A DNA stretch of 60,959 nt from Scatosoma sp045614565. Its GTDB lineage: Bacteria > Bacillota > Clostridia > Christensenellales > Borkfalkiaceae. Every line of letters starts with the position of its first letter. Positions within the stretch are counted from its first letter, which is position 1. A program made the position numbers and the translations under genes. The stretch lies in assembly GCA_045614565.1 (NCBI GenBank), contig JAZLDG010000011.1, positions 1-60,959 on the forward strand, given 5' to 3'. Below are positions 50,030 to 59,137 of the stretch, in pieces. The notes under the pieces were generated by a model. The model was not told the origin of the DNA and searched no databases. It saw nothing but the letters and a program-made list of their open reading frames with translations.

Positions 50030-51046
50030 ATGTTGCAAAAACAGTATTTTATATCCGAACCGGAAGAATTTATAGCGGAATCGCCGTTGACGGCGGCAAT
50101 GCAAAAAATTAAAAAAGACCGCGACGAAGAAATCAAAGCGGTCATTTCGGGCAAAAGCGATAAAATGCTCGTTATTATCGGCCCTTGCTCCGCGCACGAA
50201 CCTGCGCCTACGCTCGAATACATTTCCCGCCTTGGCAAAATCAACGAGAAAGTCAAGGAAAAGCTCGTGATCGTGCCGAGAGTATACACTAACAAGCCCC
50301 GAACGAAAGGAGTTGGGTATAAGGGAATGTTTTTACAACCCGATCCCGAAGGCGCGGCGGATATTGCACGCGGTATACGCAGTATTCGCGCGTTGCACCT
50401 TGCGGCGATTAACGAATCGGGCTTGACGAGCGCGGACGAAATGCTTTATCCCGAAAATACGGCGTACGTGGAAGATTTGCTTTCCTATCACGCGGTCGGT
50501 GCGAGAAGCGTAGAAGACCAGCTTCATAGACAGGTGGCAAGCGGCATCGACGCTCCCGTTGGCTTGAAAAACCCGATGAGCGGGAATATTATCGCGCTCG
50601 TCAATTCCATTTTTGCGGCGCAAAGCCCGCAAATCTTCAAATACCGTAACTATCAGGTAAGCTCGGACGGCAATCCTTACGCGCACGCGATTTTGCGCGG
50701 CGGCGTGGACGGCGCGGGGCGAGACGTGCCGAATTTTCATTACGAAACGGTTATGCAGCTTCGCGAAATGTACACGGGGCTTGAAAATCCCGCAATCGTC
50801 ATCGATTGCAACCATTCCAACTCGGGCAAACAGTTCAAACAGCAAATCCGTATCGCCGAAGAAGTAATGCAAAACCGTCGCTTCGATACCGATTTCAAGA
50901 AAATCGTGAAAGGTTTTATGATCGAAAGCTTTTTGGTGGAAGGCGCGCAAAAGCACGACGAAGTGTTTGGAAAATCCATCACCGATCCTTGTTTGGGTTG
51001 GGAAGATACCGAACGGCTTTTATACGATTTAGCGGAACAAGTATAA
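50030..51046 (+). CDS. aroF: DAHP synthase (AroG/F/H type)
   Basis: 338 residues. Condenses PEP and erythrose 4-phosphate, the first shikimate step. Motifs: I-G-P-C-S-A-H near 50-56, P-R-T-K-G-V-G-Y-K-G near 89-98, V-E-D-Q-L-H-R-Q-V-A-S-G near 161-172, L-R-G-G near 225-228 and D-C-N-H-S-N near 264-269. This matches the type I-alpha enzymes. The rest of the pathway is in the aroC-aroK operon. 11 bases before pheA. Confidence 0.96.
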   Translation: MLQKQYFISEPEEFIAESPLTAAMQKIKKDRDEEIKAVISGKSDKMLVIIGPCSAHEPAPTLEYISRLGKINEKVKEKLVIVPRVYTNKPRTKGVGYKGMFLQPDPEGAADIARGIRSIRALHLAAINESGLTSADEMLYPENTAYVEDLLSYHAVGARSVEDQLHRQVASGIDAPVGLKNPMSGNIIALVNSIFAAQSPQIFKYRNYQVSSDGNPYAHAILRGGVDGAGRDVPNFHYETVMQLREMYTGLENPAIVIDCNHSNSGKQFKQQIRIAEEVMQNRRFDTDFKKIVKGFMIESFLVEGAQKHDEVFGKSITDPCLGWEDTERLLYDLAEQV

Positions 51047-51057
51047 GGAGAACGAGT

Positions 51058-51921
51058 ATGAAAATTGCATTTTTAGGACCTGAAAGCAGTTATTCGCACC
51101 TTGCGGCACAATCCTTTTTAAGCGAAGAAATTGCAAAAAACGGTGCGGAAAAGGGTTGGGCGGACGAGTGCGTGCCTTTCCGTAACTTTTCGGAAGTATT
51201 CTCGGCGGTACAAAACGGCAGGGTAGACGCGGCGGCTGTGCCCATTGAAAACAGTTTGCAGGGCGGGATTTTGCAAAATTTAGATTTGTTACAGGCGGCG
51301 GAAGATTTGTACGCAGTCAAGGAAATCGTGCTCAAAGTCGATCACCGTTTGGTGTATAAAGAGGGCGTAAGCCCTTCGCAGATCGGACGAGTGTATTCGC
51401 ATCGGCAAGCGTTGGATCAATGCGCGGCATTTTTACAAAAACAAATGCCCTTTGCCGCGCTTCGCGAAACGGAGTCGACGGGGTTTGGGCTTGCGCGTGC
51501 AATGGAAGACGATTTGGGTAAGAGCGCGGCGATTGCAGGCGCGCATATGGCGGGAAGTTTGCGCGGCGGTTTCGTGATGAGCGAAGAGAGTATTGCCGAC
51601 GAAAAGAATAATTTTACGCATTTCTTGCTCGTGAAAAAGGGTAAGGAAAGTTTGCCGAAAACGAGCAAAAAGATCTTTTTCTCCACCGTTTGTCCGCATA
51701 GACCGGGGAGCTTGTTGGAACTATTACAAATTATTAAAAAATACGGGATCAATATGACGAAAATTGAAAGCCGTCCCGTAAAAAATAAAGTAGGCGATTA
51801 CCGTTTCTTTATCGAAGCGGAATGTGATATTTCGTCCAAAGAAGTGCAGGAAACGTTAGCGAATATTCAAAAAAATACGTTGGAGTGTAAACTGATCGGC
51901 GCATATACAAGTTGGGAATAA
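51058..51921 (+). CDS. pheA: Prephenate dehydratase
   Basis: 287 residues. Makes phenylpyruvate from prephenate. N-terminal F-L-G-P-E-S-S-Y-S-H near 5-14, the catalytic threonine in N-N-F-T-H-F near 187-192, and a C-terminal ACT domain with C-P-H-R-P-G-S-L near 212 and I-E-S-R-P near 236-240 for phenylalanine feedback. The ATG at 51058 with AAGGAG is used, not the longer open frame inside aroF. No chorismate mutase domain is fused. Confidence 0.95.
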   Translation: MKIAFLGPESSYSHLAAQSFLSEEIAKNGAEKGWADECVPFRNFSEVFSAVQNGRVDAAAVPIENSLQGGILQNLDLLQAAEDLYAVKEIVLKVDHRLVYKEGVSPSQIGRVYSHRQALDQCAAFLQKQMPFAALRETESTGFGLARAMEDDLGKSAAIAGAHMAGSLRGGFVMSEESIADEKNNFTHFLLVKKGKESLPKTSKKIFFSTVCPHRPGSLLELLQIIKKYGINMTKIESRPVKNKVGDYRFFIEAECDISSKEVQETLANIQKNTLECKLIGAYTSWE

Positions 51922-51923
51922 TT

Positions 51924-52709
51924 ATGAAAAAAAAGAAAAAATTAGGTTTTGCGTTGGGGGCGGGCGGTAGCCGCGGCGTCGCGCATATCGGTTTTTTACA
52001 AGCGATGGAAGAAGCGGATATAAAGCCCGATTATATCGCAGGCTGTTCAATGGGTTCGGTGGTTGGCGGGGCGTACGCGGCGGGAATGACCGTCGAGCAA
52101 ATGCGCCACGCCGTGTACAAGCTTCGTTTGTTCGATTTGATTGCGCCTACGGCGCAACGCGGGGGAATTTTTGAAGCAAAAAAAATCCGCCGTTTATTGT
52201 CGCGGTATTTAGGCGATCCTGATTTTTCCGAACTTCAAATTCCCTACCGCTGCATAGCGGCGGATATGATTGCGCAGGAAGTCGTGGAATTTTCCACGGG
52301 TAAGGTCTTGGACGGGATCGTGGCTTCGTCGAGTATTCCCGCCATTTTCACGCCGACGGAAAAGGACGGGCGGCGGCTCGTTGACGGCGGGATTTTAGAT
52401 CGCGTACCGTATAGAACGGTCAAGAAAATGGGCGCGGATATCGTGGTCGCCGTGGACGTTTTGGGCTGGCGCGATTGCAGCGAAAAAATGCCCACTACGC
52501 TTGGCATACTCTTGGAAACCGTCGATATGATGGATAACGCGCGTACGAAAATGAAAAAGGAAACGGATATCGACTGGTACGATTTTTGGATTGAACCTAA
52601 TCTTGGGAATATGAGTCAATACTCGTTTAAGGATTTCAAATTCGCGTACGAGCGGGGTTATGAAATCGGGAAAGAATACGCGCCGAAAATTAAAAAGGCG
52701 ATGAAATAA
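51924..52709 (+). CDS. Patatin-like phospholipase
   Basis: 261 residues. Predicted lipid acyl hydrolase: oxyanion loop G-A-G-G-S-R-G near 12-18, nucleophile S42 in G-C-S-M-G, catalytic aspartate in V-D-G-G near 154-157. Cytoplasmic, no signal peptide. GGGA precedes the ATG. Resembles RssA/YlbK-type proteins. Confidence 0.92.
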   Translation: MKKKKKLGFALGAGGSRGVAHIGFLQAMEEADIKPDYIAGCSMGSVVGGAYAAGMTVEQMRHAVYKLRLFDLIAPTAQRGGIFEAKKIRRLLSRYLGDPDFSELQIPYRCIAADMIAQEVVEFSTGKVLDGIVASSSIPAIFTPTEKDGRRLVDGGILDRVPYRTVKKMGADIVVAVDVLGWRDCSEKMPTTLGILLETVDMMDNARTKMKKETDIDWYDFWIEPNLGNMSQYSFKDFKFAYERGYEIGKEYAPKIKKAMK

Positions 52710-52721
52710 ACGAAGGAAAGT

Positions 52722-54029
52722 ATGGATTTATTCGATTTTAACAATAACGAAGAAACAGCGAAGCCGCTTGCCGAGCGTATGCGCGCAAACTCGCTGGACG
52801 AATTTATCGGGCAAAAGCACATCGTTGCCGAAGGCTCGTTGCTTCGTCGCGCAATCGCGACTGACCGTTTGGGAAGCTGTATTTTTTGGGGCCCCCCGGG
52901 CTGCGGAAAAACCACGCTCGCGAATATTATCGCGCTTCGTACCAACGGCGAGTTTATCAAGCTCAACGCCGTCAACGCAGGCGTTGCGGACGTGAAAAAA
53001 GCGGTGGAAACGGCGCGGGAGAATTTGAAGCTTTTTAATAAGCGCACCTATTTACTCTTGGACGAGTGTCACCGCTTTAATAAAACGCAAAGCGATTCGC
53101 TTTTGCCTGCCATTGAGCAGGGTACGATTATTTTTATCGGCTCGACGACTGAAAATCCGTACGCGGCGATGACGCCTGCAATCGTTTCGAGATGTCGGGT
53201 GTTCGAGTTTAAGCATTTGACGGACGAAGATATTATAAACGCTCTGCAAAAAGCCTTGAAAAATCGGCATAAAGGGCTTGGGAAACGCAACATTCTCGCG
53301 GACGACGACGCAATCGAGCATATTGCGCGTATGGCGGCGGGGGATTTGCGTTCGGCGTATAACGCGTTAGAGCTTGCCGCGCTCACGAGTGAGCCTAACG
53401 GCGACGGGCAGGTGCATATCACGCTTGCCGACGCGGAGCAGTCTATTCAACGAAAAGCGTTGTCCTATAACGAAGACAGCTATTACGATTTTCTTTCGGC
53501 GTTTTGTAAATCCTTGCGCGGCAGCGACGCGAACGCGGCGTTGTATTATGCGATGCGTTTGATTGAAGGGGGGTGCGATCCGATGCTCGTAGCAAGGCGT
53601 TTGGTCGTACATTCCGCGGAAGACGTGGGTATGGCAGATCCGCGCGCGTTGCAAATCGCGACTTCGGCGATGTACGCGTTGGAAAAAATCGGCTACCCCG
53701 AAGCGCGGATACCTTTATCGGAAGCGATTATTTACGTTTGCGAAGCGGAAAAAAGCAATACCGTCGTGAACGCGATGTACGCGGCGATTGCCGATGCGAG
53801 AGAAGTTCGCGACGACGCCGTTCCGCCCTATTTGAAGGATAATTCGTACGGCAGCAAGGAAGATAAGGCGAATAGCCGTAGCTATAAATATCCGCACGAT
53901 TACGGCGGGTACGTCGAACAGCAATATTTGCCCGATTCGCTCAAAGACAGGGTGTATTATACGCCCAACGAGCGCGGGTACGAGCTGGAAGTACGGGAAA
54001 TACGCAAAAGAAAGGGGAAGACGAAATGA
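52722..54029 (+). CDS. rarA: Replication-associated recombination protein A
   Basis: 435 residues. AAA+ ATPase of the RarA/MgsA/WRNIP1 family acting at stalled forks. Walker A G-P-P-G-C-G-K-T-T near 58-66, Walker B L-L-L-D-E near 109-113, sensor I G-S-T-T-E-N-P near 138-144, and the C-terminal tetramerisation domain with R-L-V-V-H-S-A-E-D-V-G-M. Overlaps nrdR by 4 bases. Confidence 0.96.
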   Translation: MDLFDFNNNEETAKPLAERMRANSLDEFIGQKHIVAEGSLLRRAIATDRLGSCIFWGPPGCGKTTLANIIALRTNGEFIKLNAVNAGVADVKKAVETARENLKLFNKRTYLLLDECHRFNKTQSDSLLPAIEQGTIIFIGSTTENPYAAMTPAIVSRCRVFEFKHLTDEDIINALQKALKNRHKGLGKRNILADDDAIEHIARMAAGDLRSAYNALELAALTSEPNGDGQVHITLADAEQSIQRKALSYNEDSYYDFLSAFCKSLRGSDANAALYYAMRLIEGGCDPMLVARRLVVHSAEDVGMADPRALQIATSAMYALEKIGYPEARIPLSEAIIYVCEAEKSNTVVNAMYAAIADAREVRDDAVPPYLKDNSYGSKEDKANSRSYKYPHDYGGYVEQQYLPDSLKDRVYYTPNERGYELEVREIRKRKGKTK

Positions 54030-54496
54030 AATGTTTATATTGTGATTGCACGGACAGTAAAGTAATCGATTCGCGTTCCGCGGACGACGATAGAGCCATT
54101 CGTCGCCGTAGGGAATGTACGGGCTGCGGCCGTCGGTTTACGACGTATGAAACGATTGAAGTTATACCCGTTTTGGTTGTAAAAAATAACGGCACGAGAC
54201 AGTCTTTTAACGCCGAAAAAATCCGTAACGGGATTATTAAGTCGTGTGAAAAACGCCCCGTACCGATGTCGGTTATCGACGATATGGTGGCGGATATTTC
54301 CAAACAAGTGTACAACAGTATGGAAAGCGAAATCACGACGAAAGCCATCGGGGAAATGGTAATGGAACGCTTGAAAAAGGTGGACGAAGTTGCTTACGTG
54401 CGTTACGCTTCGGTGTACCGTTCGTTTAAGGATTTATCGTCGTTTATGTCCGAATTAAAGCAAATGATGAAATCGGACAAGCAGGATAAAAAGTAA
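54026..54496 (+). CDS. nrdR: Transcriptional repressor NrdR
   Basis: 156 residues. Represses ribonucleotide reductase genes when bound to dATP. Zinc ribbon C3-x-x-C6 and C31-x-x-C34 in R-E-C-T-G-C-G-R-R-F, then an ATP-cone (V-V-K-N-N-G near 50-55). NrdR boxes are not seen in this window. Confidence 0.96.
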   Translation: MKCLYCDCTDSKVIDSRSADDDRAIRRRRECTGCGRRFTTYETIEVIPVLVVKNNGTRQSFNAEKIRNGIIKSCEKRPVPMSVIDDMVADISKQVYNSMESEITTKAIGEMVMERLKKVDEVAYVRYASVYRSFKDLSSFMSELKQMMKSDKQDKK

Positions 54497-54506
54497 GGTG
54501 CGCAAA

Positions 54507-55553
54507 ATGCAAAAAACCAAACGGATTTGTGTGGGCAAAGTCGCAATAGGCGGCGGCGAACGCGTAAAAATTCAATCGATGACGACGACGAAAACCGCCG
54601 ACGTGCAAAGCACGGCGGCGCAAATCACCGCGCTGGAAAGGGCGGGTTGCGATATCATTCGCGTAGCAATCGTCGACGAAACGGACGCCCTTGCGATTAA
54701 GGAATTGAAAAAACAAATCCAAATCCCTTTGGTTGCGGATATTCATTTTTCGTACAAGCTCGCCGTGGCGGCAATGGAAAACGGCGCGGATAAAATCCGC
54801 ATAAACCCTGGGAATATCGGCGGGGAACGCGAAATTCAGTTCGTTGCCGATTGCATAAAAGCGCATCGTATTCCCGTTCGCGTTGGCGCGAATACGGGCA
54901 GTATTGAAAAGAATTTCTTGGAAAAGTACGGCAAAAACGAGTTTTCGCTCGTGGAAAGCGCCCTGTATAACGTGCGAATTTTGGAAAAGGCGGGCGTGGA
55001 AGATATCGTGATTTCCGTTAAGGCTTCTTCCGTTCCGCTCACCGTAAAAGCCTACCGTTTGTTGGCGCAAAAAACGGACTATCCCTTACATATCGGCGTT
55101 ACCGAAGCTGGTACGACGGAAGCGGGGATTGTAAAAAGCGCGGTTGGAATCGGGAGTTTGCTTTTAGACGGGATCGGCGACACTTTGCGCGTATCGCTCA
55201 CCGACGATCCCGTAAAGGAAGTGGAAGCGGGAAGAAACATTCTTCGTGCTTGCGGTTTGGACGAGGCGTTCGTAGAAGTTGTTTCCTGCCCCACCTGCGG
55301 TCGTTGCTCGTGGGAGAGTATGTCGCTTGCCGAAAAAGTGACGGCGTTCGTAAAGCCCTATCAAAAACGCGCGAAAATCGCGGTGATGGGTTGCGTCGTT
55401 AACGGTCCGGGGGAAGCCAAGGACGCGGATTTGGGGATTGCAGGCGGTAACGGCTCGTGCTTGATTTTCAAGAAAGGCGAGCCTTTCAAAAAAGTGGATA
55501 TTAAGGACGCGGAAACGGCGTTTTTTAAGGAAATAAAGGAATTGTTGCAATGA
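54507..55553 (+). CDS. ispG: (E)-4-hydroxy-3-methylbut-2-enyl-diphosphate synthase
   Basis: 348 residues. Iron-sulfur enzyme of the MEP isoprenoid pathway. N-terminal V-K-I-Q-S-M-T near 20-26, cluster ligands C261, C264 (C-P-T-C-G) and C296 in G-C-V-V-N-G-P-G-E. The ATG at 54507 is set by AAGGTG 6 bases upstream; the GTG at 54498 lies inside that site. Overlaps the next gene by 4 bases. Confidence 0.96.
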   Translation: MQKTKRICVGKVAIGGGERVKIQSMTTTKTADVQSTAAQITALERAGCDIIRVAIVDETDALAIKELKKQIQIPLVADIHFSYKLAVAAMENGADKIRINPGNIGGEREIQFVADCIKAHRIPVRVGANTGSIEKNFLEKYGKNEFSLVESALYNVRILEKAGVEDIVISVKASSVPLTVKAYRLLAQKTDYPLHIGVTEAGTTEAGIVKSAVGIGSLLLDGIGDTLRVSLTDDPVKEVEAGRNILRACGLDEAFVEVVSCPTCGRCSWESMSLAEKVTAFVKPYQKRAKIAVMGCVVNGPGEAKDADLGIAGGNGSCLIFKKGEPFKKVDIKDAETAFFKEIKELLQ

Positions 55554-57121
55554 GCAAAAAGGAAGAATACGTCGCTCGGCTTCGGGAACTGAACGGGCTG
55601 AAAAACGTAATACTGTACGGCATTACCGTCACCCAAAAGGACAAGGTGGCGGAATTTTCGCTTGTTACGGACAAAACGTATTCGGCGATGGAAACGGCAA
55701 CCGCGCAAGAAATTACGCAGGAATATTTACCCGCGGGATTTTCGGCGAAAGTCAAAATTATCAAGCGCGTACCCGACGCGGAAACGATTAAAAAGAAAAT
55801 TTACGATTATATGAACGTGAAATTCCCCGCCGCGGCGGCGTTTTTGGAAGAACGGTATATCCACGTGGATATGCTGACGAGCGGCGCGAATTTTTGCTTC
55901 GACTTGGCTTCGGGCGAGCAATCGCTTTTTTCGTCGGGAAAAATACTCGACGACGTAAGCGCGTATCTTTCGGGGATTTTTTGCGGTAGCTTTTACGGCA
56001 CGGTACGGATCGTGGAAAAGCAAGAACGCAGCGACGAGCTGTTAAACGAATTGCCGCAAACGGAAGAAGCGGAACGGGTGGAAATTCGCCGTTTCCCGAT
56101 ACGGGATTTCGTCAAGCTCGACGGCGCGGACGAAACGCCCAAATTTGCGACGTACATTGCCGATCATTTGAATGAAGAAGGCGTTTTTGCTGTTTGCGGG
56201 AGCGTTACGTATATAGAAGAAAAACAATATGTCAAGCACAATGAAAAAACGGGTGAAGACGTGCAAAAATCCCGTTTTTCCATTTCCCTTTCGGACGGGA
56301 CGGGCAATCTTCGCACGACCTATTTCCCTAAAAAAGCGACCGTCGAAAAGGTACGCGAATTAAAGGCGGGGGATAAGCTCGTGATCGTGGGCGAAAACGA
56401 AGAATATAACGGGAACGTTTCCTTTAAGGCGGCAAAGCTCAATTACGGCGCACCGCCCGAAGATTTTACACCCCAAGCGCGTAAGGGCAAGCCTACGCCC
56501 AAGTTCTATCACACGGTGTTTCCCGAGCCGTACGTCGATTATACGCAAGCGGGATTTTTCGATAGCTTGGATAAGCCCGACGATTTGAAAAAGCATACCT
56601 TCGTCGTGTTCGACTTGGAAACGACGGGGTTAAACAATAACCCTGCTATGGGGAAAATGGATAAAATTATCGAAATCGGCGCGGTCAAAATCGTGAACGG
56701 GGAAATGACGGAAAAGTTTTCGTCGTTCGTCGCTTGCCGTGAACGCTTGTCGGGGGAAATTATCGAGCTGACGGGGATTACGGACGCCGATCTCGTCGGC
56801 GCACCCGAGATAGAAAACGTTATTGCCGACTTTTTCAAGTTCGCGGACGGGGCGTTTTTGGTTGGGCATAACGTGACTTTCGATTACCGTTTCGTGCAGT
56901 ATTACGGCGAACAAAACGGGTATAATTTCGACCATAAACAATTCGATACCTTAACGCTTGCCCAAGAGCTGCTTCGCGGTGTATTGCCAAATTACAAGCT
57001 CAATTCGGTCGCCGACTATTACGGTTTTACTTTCAATCATCACCGCGCATTTGACGACGCTTGCGTAACGGCGAAGGTATTTATCGAGCTTATGAAAAAA
57101 CGCGGCGCTTTGCCTGTGTAA
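55550..57121 (+). CDS. PolC-like N-terminus, OB fold and DEDDh exonuclease without polymerase
   Basis: 523 residues. About 1-180 resembles the PolC N-terminal region in length and position; about 213-300 reads as an OB fold (V-C-G-S-V-T-Y, S-L-S-D-G-T-G, L-K-A-G-D-K-L-V-I-V-G); about 348-517 is a DnaQ/PolC-type exonuclease with D355 and E357 (F-D-L-E-T-T-G), D445 (H-N-V-T-F-D) and H498/D503 (H-R-A-F-D-D). PolC proteins are about 1430 residues with a PHP domain around the exonuclease and a polymerase after it; neither is here. It sits between ispG and rimP, the usual polC site. It could be a separate proofreading subunit for a DnaE polymerase (inference). Starts within the ispG stop (ATGA). 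Confidence 0.85.
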   Translation: MSKKEEYVARLRELNGLKNVILYGITVTQKDKVAEFSLVTDKTYSAMETATAQEITQEYLPAGFSAKVKIIKRVPDAETIKKKIYDYMNVKFPAAAAFLEERYIHVDMLTSGANFCFDLASGEQSLFSSGKILDDVSAYLSGIFCGSFYGTVRIVEKQERSDELLNELPQTEEAERVEIRRFPIRDFVKLDGADETPKFATYIADHLNEEGVFAVCGSVTYIEEKQYVKHNEKTGEDVQKSRFSISLSDGTGNLRTTYFPKKATVEKVRELKAGDKLVIVGENEEYNGNVSFKAAKLNYGAPPEDFTPQARKGKPTPKFYHTVFPEPYVDYTQAGFFDSLDKPDDLKKHTFVVFDLETTGLNNNPAMGKMDKIIEIGAVKIVNGEMTEKFSSFVACRERLSGEIIELTGITDADLVGAPEIENVIADFFKFADGAFLVGHNVTFDYRFVQYYGEQNGYNFDHKQFDTLTLAQELLRGVLPNYKLNSVADYYGFTFNHHRAFDDACVTAKVFIELMKKRGALPV

Positions 57122-57151
57122 AGGGTTTGAAAAAAACTTGAAAAAAGCGTG

Positions 57152-57170
57152 CAAAACGCTTGCGTTTTTC
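57152..57170 (+). terminator. Weak hairpin terminator after the PolC-like gene
   Basis: AAAACG-CTTG-CGTTTT stem with a T run; it overlaps the -35 box of the next promoter. Confidence 0.5.
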
Positions 57171-57188
57171 GGATAATAATGGTATAAT
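57160..57188 (+). promoter_or_regulatory. Promoter of the rimP-nusA-infB operon
   Basis: TTGCGT (57160-57165), 17-base spacer, TATAAT (57183-57188). Confidence 0.78.
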
Positions 57189-57212
57189 TAGGATACTTAA
57201 TAGTTCAATGTG

Positions 57213-57244
57213 ATTATTGAGAGTGGCTCGCCACTCTCAATAAT
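57213..57244 (+). promoter_or_regulatory. Perfect hairpin in the rimP-nusA leader
   Basis: 14-bp uninterrupted stem ATTATTGAGAGTGG / CCACTCTCAATAAT with a CTCG tetraloop, no U-tract, ending 17 bases before the rimP start. Not a terminator by form; could serve RNase processing, mRNA stability or control by a bound protein. Confidence 0.7.
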
Positions 57245-57261
57245 GCTATGTAGGGTAAATT

Positions 57262-57732
57262 ATGAAGATTAAAACGATTGAAGAAATCCAAACCGTTTTA
57301 CAGCCGATTGCGGACGAAATGCAAATCGAAATCGTGGAAATCGAGTTTAAGCAAGGCAGAGAACCCGCGCTTACTGTCTATATCGATATCGACGGCGGTG
57401 TGGATTTAGACACCTGCGAGAAATTCCACCGCGCGATCGACCCCGTTTTAGACGAGCTTGATCCCACGTTCGGCTCGCCGTATACGCTCAACGTGTCTAG
57501 CCCTGGCTTAGACCGTCCGTTCAAAACGGAGCGTGATTTTAATAAAGCGATGGGGCAAAAAGTGGAAATTAAGCTGTACGCGCCGTTAAAGGGAAAAAAG
57601 TTCTTTGAAGCAACGCTCGTTGGGTACGACGGGAACTGTATCGAAGTGGAAGAAAAAGGCGAACGGTTAAAATTCGAGCTTTCCAAAATAGCTAAAATTT
57701 GCAAAGCGATCGATTTTGACGGACTTATATAA
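57262..57732 (+). CDS. rimP: Ribosome maturation factor RimP
   Basis: 156 residues. Needed for 30S assembly. N-terminal I-V-E-I-E-F-K near 24-30, Y-I-D-I-D-G-G-V near 41-48, N-V-S-S-P-G-L-D-R-P near 78-87, and a C-terminal SH3-like domain. AGGG precedes the ATG. First gene of the rimP-nusA-ylxR-ylxQ-infB operon. Confidence 0.95.
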   Translation: MKIKTIEEIQTVLQPIADEMQIEIVEIEFKQGREPALTVYIDIDGGVDLDTCEKFHRAIDPVLDELDPTFGSPYTLNVSSPGLDRPFKTERDFNKAMGQKVEIKLYAPLKGKKFFEATLVGYDGNCIEVEEKGERLKFELSKIAKICKAIDFDGLI

Positions 57733-57761
57733 GGATAAAAACAAACAGGAGATTAAATATT

Positions 57762-58865
57762 ATGGAAAACAAGGAGTTTTTTGCCGCGCTTACCGATTTG
57801 GTAAGAGAAAAGGGGATCAGCGAAGAAGCATTTATCGAAACGTTACAAAACGCGCTTGCTTCGGCGTACAAAAAGCAATTTGACGGCGGTGCGGAAGTCA
57901 CCGTTTCGTTGGACGCGGAAAAGGGTACGATCGAGTTTAAGGCTACCCGTTACGTCGTTGAAGAAGTTGCGGATAAGGACAAAGAAATTTCTTTGGAAGA
58001 CGCGCAAGAGCTTAATCCCGATTATCAGATCGGCGACGTGATCGAACGCGTATTCGTTCCCAAGAACTTCGGCCGTATTGCGGCGCAAACGGCAAAGCAA
58101 GTCATTTTGCAGAAATTGCACGAAGCGGAACGCGACAACACGATGTCCGAATTTTCGGATAAAGAAGGCGAGCTTATGGAAGGCGTTATCCGTAAAATTG
58201 ACGAGAGAAACGTTTACGTGGAGCTTGGAGATAAAAAAATTGAAGGCGTTATGCCCCCGCAGGATCGCGTTCCTACCGAAAAATACGTGGTCGGCGATAG
58301 AATTAAGGTATTCGTAAAACGCGTGAGAAACAGTGGTAAAAATTCGCAAATCGTCGTTTCGCGTAGCGCGCAAGGCTTGGTGAAAAAGCTTTTTGAACAG
58401 CAAGTTCCCGAAATTGCGCAAGGTATCGTAGAAATCAAGGAAATCGCCCGTGAAGCGGGTCATAGAACGAAGATGGCGATTTTCTCCAACGACGCGAGAG
58501 TGGATGCGGTCGGCGCGTGCGTAGGCAACAGAGGAGCAAGAGTTAACGCTGTCGTAGAAGAACTCGGTGGGGAAAAGATTGATATTATTCTTTGGAACGA
58601 AGATCCCTTGGCGTTCATTTATAAAGCGCTTTCGCCCGCGACCGTTTTGTCGGTTACGGCAAGGGGAGAACGGAGTGCGATTGCGATCGTTCCTGACGAA
58701 AAGCTTTCGCTTGCGATCGGTAGAGACGGTCAAAACGCACGTCTTGCGGCTCGTTTGACGGGTTGGAAGATCGACGTGAAGAGCGCATCGTCGCCCGAAG
58801 CGGCACAAGTGCTTGCCGAAATGGAACAAGAAGAATACGAAGGCGAAGAGAGCGTGGAAGAATAA
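57762..58865 (+). CDS. nusA: Transcription termination/antitermination protein NusA
   Basis: 367 residues. N-terminal polymerase-binding domain (1-125), S1 domain (about 135-200), two KH domains (G-N-R-G-A-R-V near 252-258 and G-R-D-G-Q-N-A-R near 318-325), and a short acidic tail. Gram-positive form without the C-terminal acidic repeats of E. coli. Its stop overlaps ylxR by one base. Confidence 0.97.
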   Translation: MENKEFFAALTDLVREKGISEEAFIETLQNALASAYKKQFDGGAEVTVSLDAEKGTIEFKATRYVVEEVADKDKEISLEDAQELNPDYQIGDVIERVFVPKNFGRIAAQTAKQVILQKLHEAERDNTMSEFSDKEGELMEGVIRKIDERNVYVELGDKKIEGVMPPQDRVPTEKYVVGDRIKVFVKRVRNSGKNSQIVVSRSAQGLVKKLFEQQVPEIAQGIVEIKEIAREAGHRTKMAIFSNDARVDAVGACVGNRGARVNAVVEELGGEKIDIILWNEDPLAFIYKALSPATVLSVTARGERSAIAIVPDEKLSLAIGRDGQNARLAARLTGWKIDVKSASSPEAAQVLAEMEQEEYEGEESVEE

Positions 58866-59137
58866 TGGCGAAAAACAAGTCCGTTCCTATGCGTACCTGT
58901 ATCGCTTGCCGCGAAATGAAACCGAAAAAGGAAATGACGCGGGTCGTGAGAACGGCGGACGGCGATATATTCGCCGACCCGACGGGAAAAGCTGCGGGCA
59001 GGGGCGCGTATATTTGCAACGAGCCTGCTTGCTTGAAAAAGCTCGGCGATAAAAAATTACTCAATCGCGCTTTTTCGGCGAACGTGGACGAAAGCGTTTA
59101 TCGCGGCGTGGAGGAAAATATACTTGGAGAAAAGTAA
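58865..59137 (+). CDS. rnpM: YlxR (RNase P modulator RnpM)
   Basis: 90 residues. Small RNA-binding protein; motif R-T-C-I-A-C-R near 10-16 and G-R-G-A-Y-I-C near 45-51. YlxR is reported to bind RNase P RNA in B. subtilis. The start is the ATG overlapping the nusA stop; the longer open frame upstream lies inside nusA. Overlaps ylxQ by 14 bases. Confidence 0.92.
   Translation: MAKNKSVPMRTCIACREMKPKKEMTRVVRTADGDIFADPTGKAAGRGAYICNEPACLKKLGDKKLLNRAFSANVDESVYRGVEENILGEK

Noticed and set aside
50806..51057. Upstream extension of prephenate dehydratase
   Set aside because: The extension lies in the aroF coding sequence; the ATG at 51058 has AAGGAG and the family N-terminus.
57843..58829. 328-codon minus-strand open frame inside nusA
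   Set aside because: It is a shadow of the nusA reading frame, with no ribosome site and a composition unlike real proteins here.
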